Source: Marisa cornuarietis
Taxonomy: Eukaryota; Mollusca; Gastropoda; Architaenioglossa; Ampullariidae
Reading direction: 5' to 3'
Assembly (NCBI GenBank): GCA_004794655.1
Contig: SMMW01000521.1
Span: forward strand, 2,076,001 to 2,140,000
Length of the DNA: 64,000 nucleotides
The number at the start of each line of letters is the position of its first letter. The first letter of the stretch is position 1. A model generated the notes under the pieces. It was not told where the DNA came from and did not search any database. It saw only the letters and a list, made by a program, of their open reading frames with translations. A program made the translations under genes and the position numbers. Below are positions 62,019-64,000 of this stretch, in pieces.

Positions 62019-63740
62019 CTGCAAAACAAACGAAAAGTTATCGAAATTATAGCCGCACAACTAATTAAGTATTTTAGCCGTAAAGCAATACACTATGGTC
62101 GCAAATTTTGAATTATGGTATAATATCGTAATAAAATTATTGTTTTAATTTTTAAAAATCTATAACAGACGATTTTCTGTAAGCAAACACCCACACTCAC
62201 TATCTCTTTGCTGATCATATGGACATAAATAGTTCTACAGTTATTTCTGTTTAGTAATTTGTTTTCGTATTTTACTCTTTATTTTAAAAATTAAGCAGAA
62301 GGTTTACATGATTTTAGAGAATATTTCTGTCTTACAGCCCTGCATTACTGCAAAATGACTAGATCAGTGTGTATATATACATTTACCTATACACGTATCT
62401 ACACATTTACTTCCTAAAATAAAAATTCATATATAAAAAGAAAAAAATTGATATAAGAACAATATATCTTATGAAAGTATGCCTTTTTAGGACACAAGTG
62501 GATTTCGGTTTAATTTTTTTTAAAGCGCGTACAGCATCAAAGTCTCACTAAGTTGGCAGACATTGTACTGGTTACTAGCAAGCTTTTTACCACTGTCCTC
62601 CTAGACTGCACCTTGAAGCACAGCACGGCCAATTAAAAAGATATATAACGGTCATCACACCAGTCCAGTGAAATGTCTGCCTCCTTTATCTCCCAAACGG
62701 TTTCTTTGTCCACTTCGCCACTGAGAAGGATGCACAGTCTATTCAGGCTGATTTCTTTTCTCTACTTTGTGAATGTAGAGATACTAGCTTGTCTGTGCTC
62801 TGTGGACAGGAACTTTTACAAGTTGTGTAGCATTTTTAATCTATATTGGTCTGCTTGTATCACACATTAATAATGAAATTGTAGATCTCATCTACGAACT
62901 GTATATTTATAGCTCTTGCACATCATAATCTGTAAAACGGATGTTACACAGTTGCATTTTATCTTTTTTTGCTGTTGTTGAATTTATTTGACGCTCGTGC
63001 ATACAGGCAAAAGACATCTATTTTCCGTTATAACATCTTTTGCTGAAAGTTATTGTAGTGTTACAATATTTGTTTTCACTAAGACGTATGGATTTTTGGT
63101 TTTGCGACCCATGAAGGACTACAAACAGTTGATTGTCTTTAAACTATTATATTGCTGGATTTGCATTGTTTTTGTAACGACAGCTTCCGAGCTTATTTTA
63201 TTTTCTTAAATAGGCATTCTCCAGCAAACTCAATAAGGCGCAAACAAACAAACAAACAAAGAAAAACAAACATTATCATCATCATCGTCGTCGTCGTCAA
63301 AATTTAACAAACAATTTTTACAAAGAAGCAGATGGTAAATATGTCAAAAAACAAATATACAATCAGTCCGCGCTTGCGCAAACGCCCGTCCTCTCTTTCT
63401 TTCCTCACATGCATTTTTTGAGACATGACTTTGCCAAACAGCCAAGCGCCCACTCACCACCAGACACACACTCGTACGCACGCATATGCACACCCATCCA
63501 ACACGCGCGTAATCTCTCTCTCTCTATCTATCTCTCAAATAATTCTTTCTTTCTTACATCGCCAGACACAAACACACACTTTCTCTGACAAATGAATTTG
63601 CTCTTTCTCTCTCACGTGCACACCCAACAGCGCGTATTCTCTGAGTCTGACAAATGAATTCTCTCAAAGACACACCAACCCACTACACACACGCGTGCGA
63701 GCTATCTCGGACACATTAATTCTCTTTCTTTCACCCACCC

Positions 63741-63797
<57 letters not shown>

Positions 63798-63967
63798 TCT
63801 TTGAACTTGTGATCTGACGGCGACGTGCTTCAGTCAAACGAAAATACGAGTAACACAGCTGACAAACTTCCTCCTTCATTAACAAAACACAGTTCGGAGT
63901 GTATTCCCTATGTAAAACCTGCTGCGCGTGAATGCAATAAGTATAATTATCTTCGCAAACACACGCA

Positions 63968-64000
<33 letters not shown>
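62019..64000. other. First intron / upstream region of gene D
   Basis: No signal exon or other coding exon was found. It holds CA tracts at 63742-63795 and 63970-64000. The stretch 63835-63965 weakly resembles 20630-20770, possibly another shared flank. Confidence 0.5.
63742..63795. repeat. (CA)n microsatellite
   Basis: About 27 CA units. Confidence 0.95.

Overview
This is an animal (metazoan) nuclear window, most likely from a mollusc and probably a gastropod. The evidence is AT-rich sequence, short exons with GT/AG introns, dense CA, CAGA, GATA and CAT microsatellites, tRNA-derived SINEs, and decayed L2/CR1-type LINEs with mollusc-like 3' tails. The species is not identified. No bacterial, plasmid or CRISPR features are present, and no functional tRNA or rRNA was seen.

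All recognisable host genes lie on the minus strand and form a tandem array of paralogous single-pass immunoglobulin-superfamily (IgSF) receptors. Reading the strand backwards, the order is gene D (>62.0 to 54.2 kb, signal exon beyond the window), gene C (41.8 to 34.3 kb), a duplicated 3' half of gene C (29.1 to 25.7 kb), gene B (18.1 to 8.6 kb) and the first two exons of gene A (1.6 kb to the left edge). I rebuilt B and C exon by exon from splice sites. Exon lengths sum to in-frame proteins of 654 aa (B) and 639 aa (C). Gene D would be about 672 aa with a signal exon of the usual size. The shared plan is: signal peptide, a six-cysteine V-like domain (D1), a cysteine/tryptophan-rich domain split by a phase-0 intron (D2), a C2-like domain with an NCTC motif (D3), a C1-like domain with a C-x-A/T...VYPSA...W motif (D4, absent in B), a transmembrane helix with a KRRK stop-transfer, and a cytoplasmic tail of about 190-220 aa with seven or more tyrosine motifs. 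Gene A shares only the signal-exon layout and begins with a Thr-rich ectodomain.

Three structural features stand out. (1) An 8.57-kb block (20911-29480) is repeated directly and almost perfectly at 29481-38051. It carries D4, the membrane exon and the whole tail of gene C. (2) Downstream of the stop exon in C and D lie two further phase-1 exons that encode another tyrosine-motif tail. In C this tail is broken by a one-base insertion. (3) A roughly 1-kb flanking block is repeated upstream of A, B and C at 3.4-4.4, 19.2-20.3 and 45.8-46.9 kb, so whole units including 5' flanks were duplicated.

The rest is intron and intergenic DNA: LINE fragments of one L2/CR1-like family (6.6-7.8, 11.6-11.9, 15.2-15.4 and 16.5-17.5 kb), another LINE 3' end (10.3 kb), SINEs (21.3/29.9 and 47.1 kb), L2-type 3' tails (22.4/31.0 kb), a probable solo LTR (52.5-53.0 kb) and many microsatellites.

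By inference, the receptors are cell-surface recognition molecules that signal through phosphotyrosine motifs. They resemble in organisation, though not demonstrably by descent, other tandem IgSF arrays used in immune or self/non-self recognition. Ligands and expression cannot be read from this sequence.
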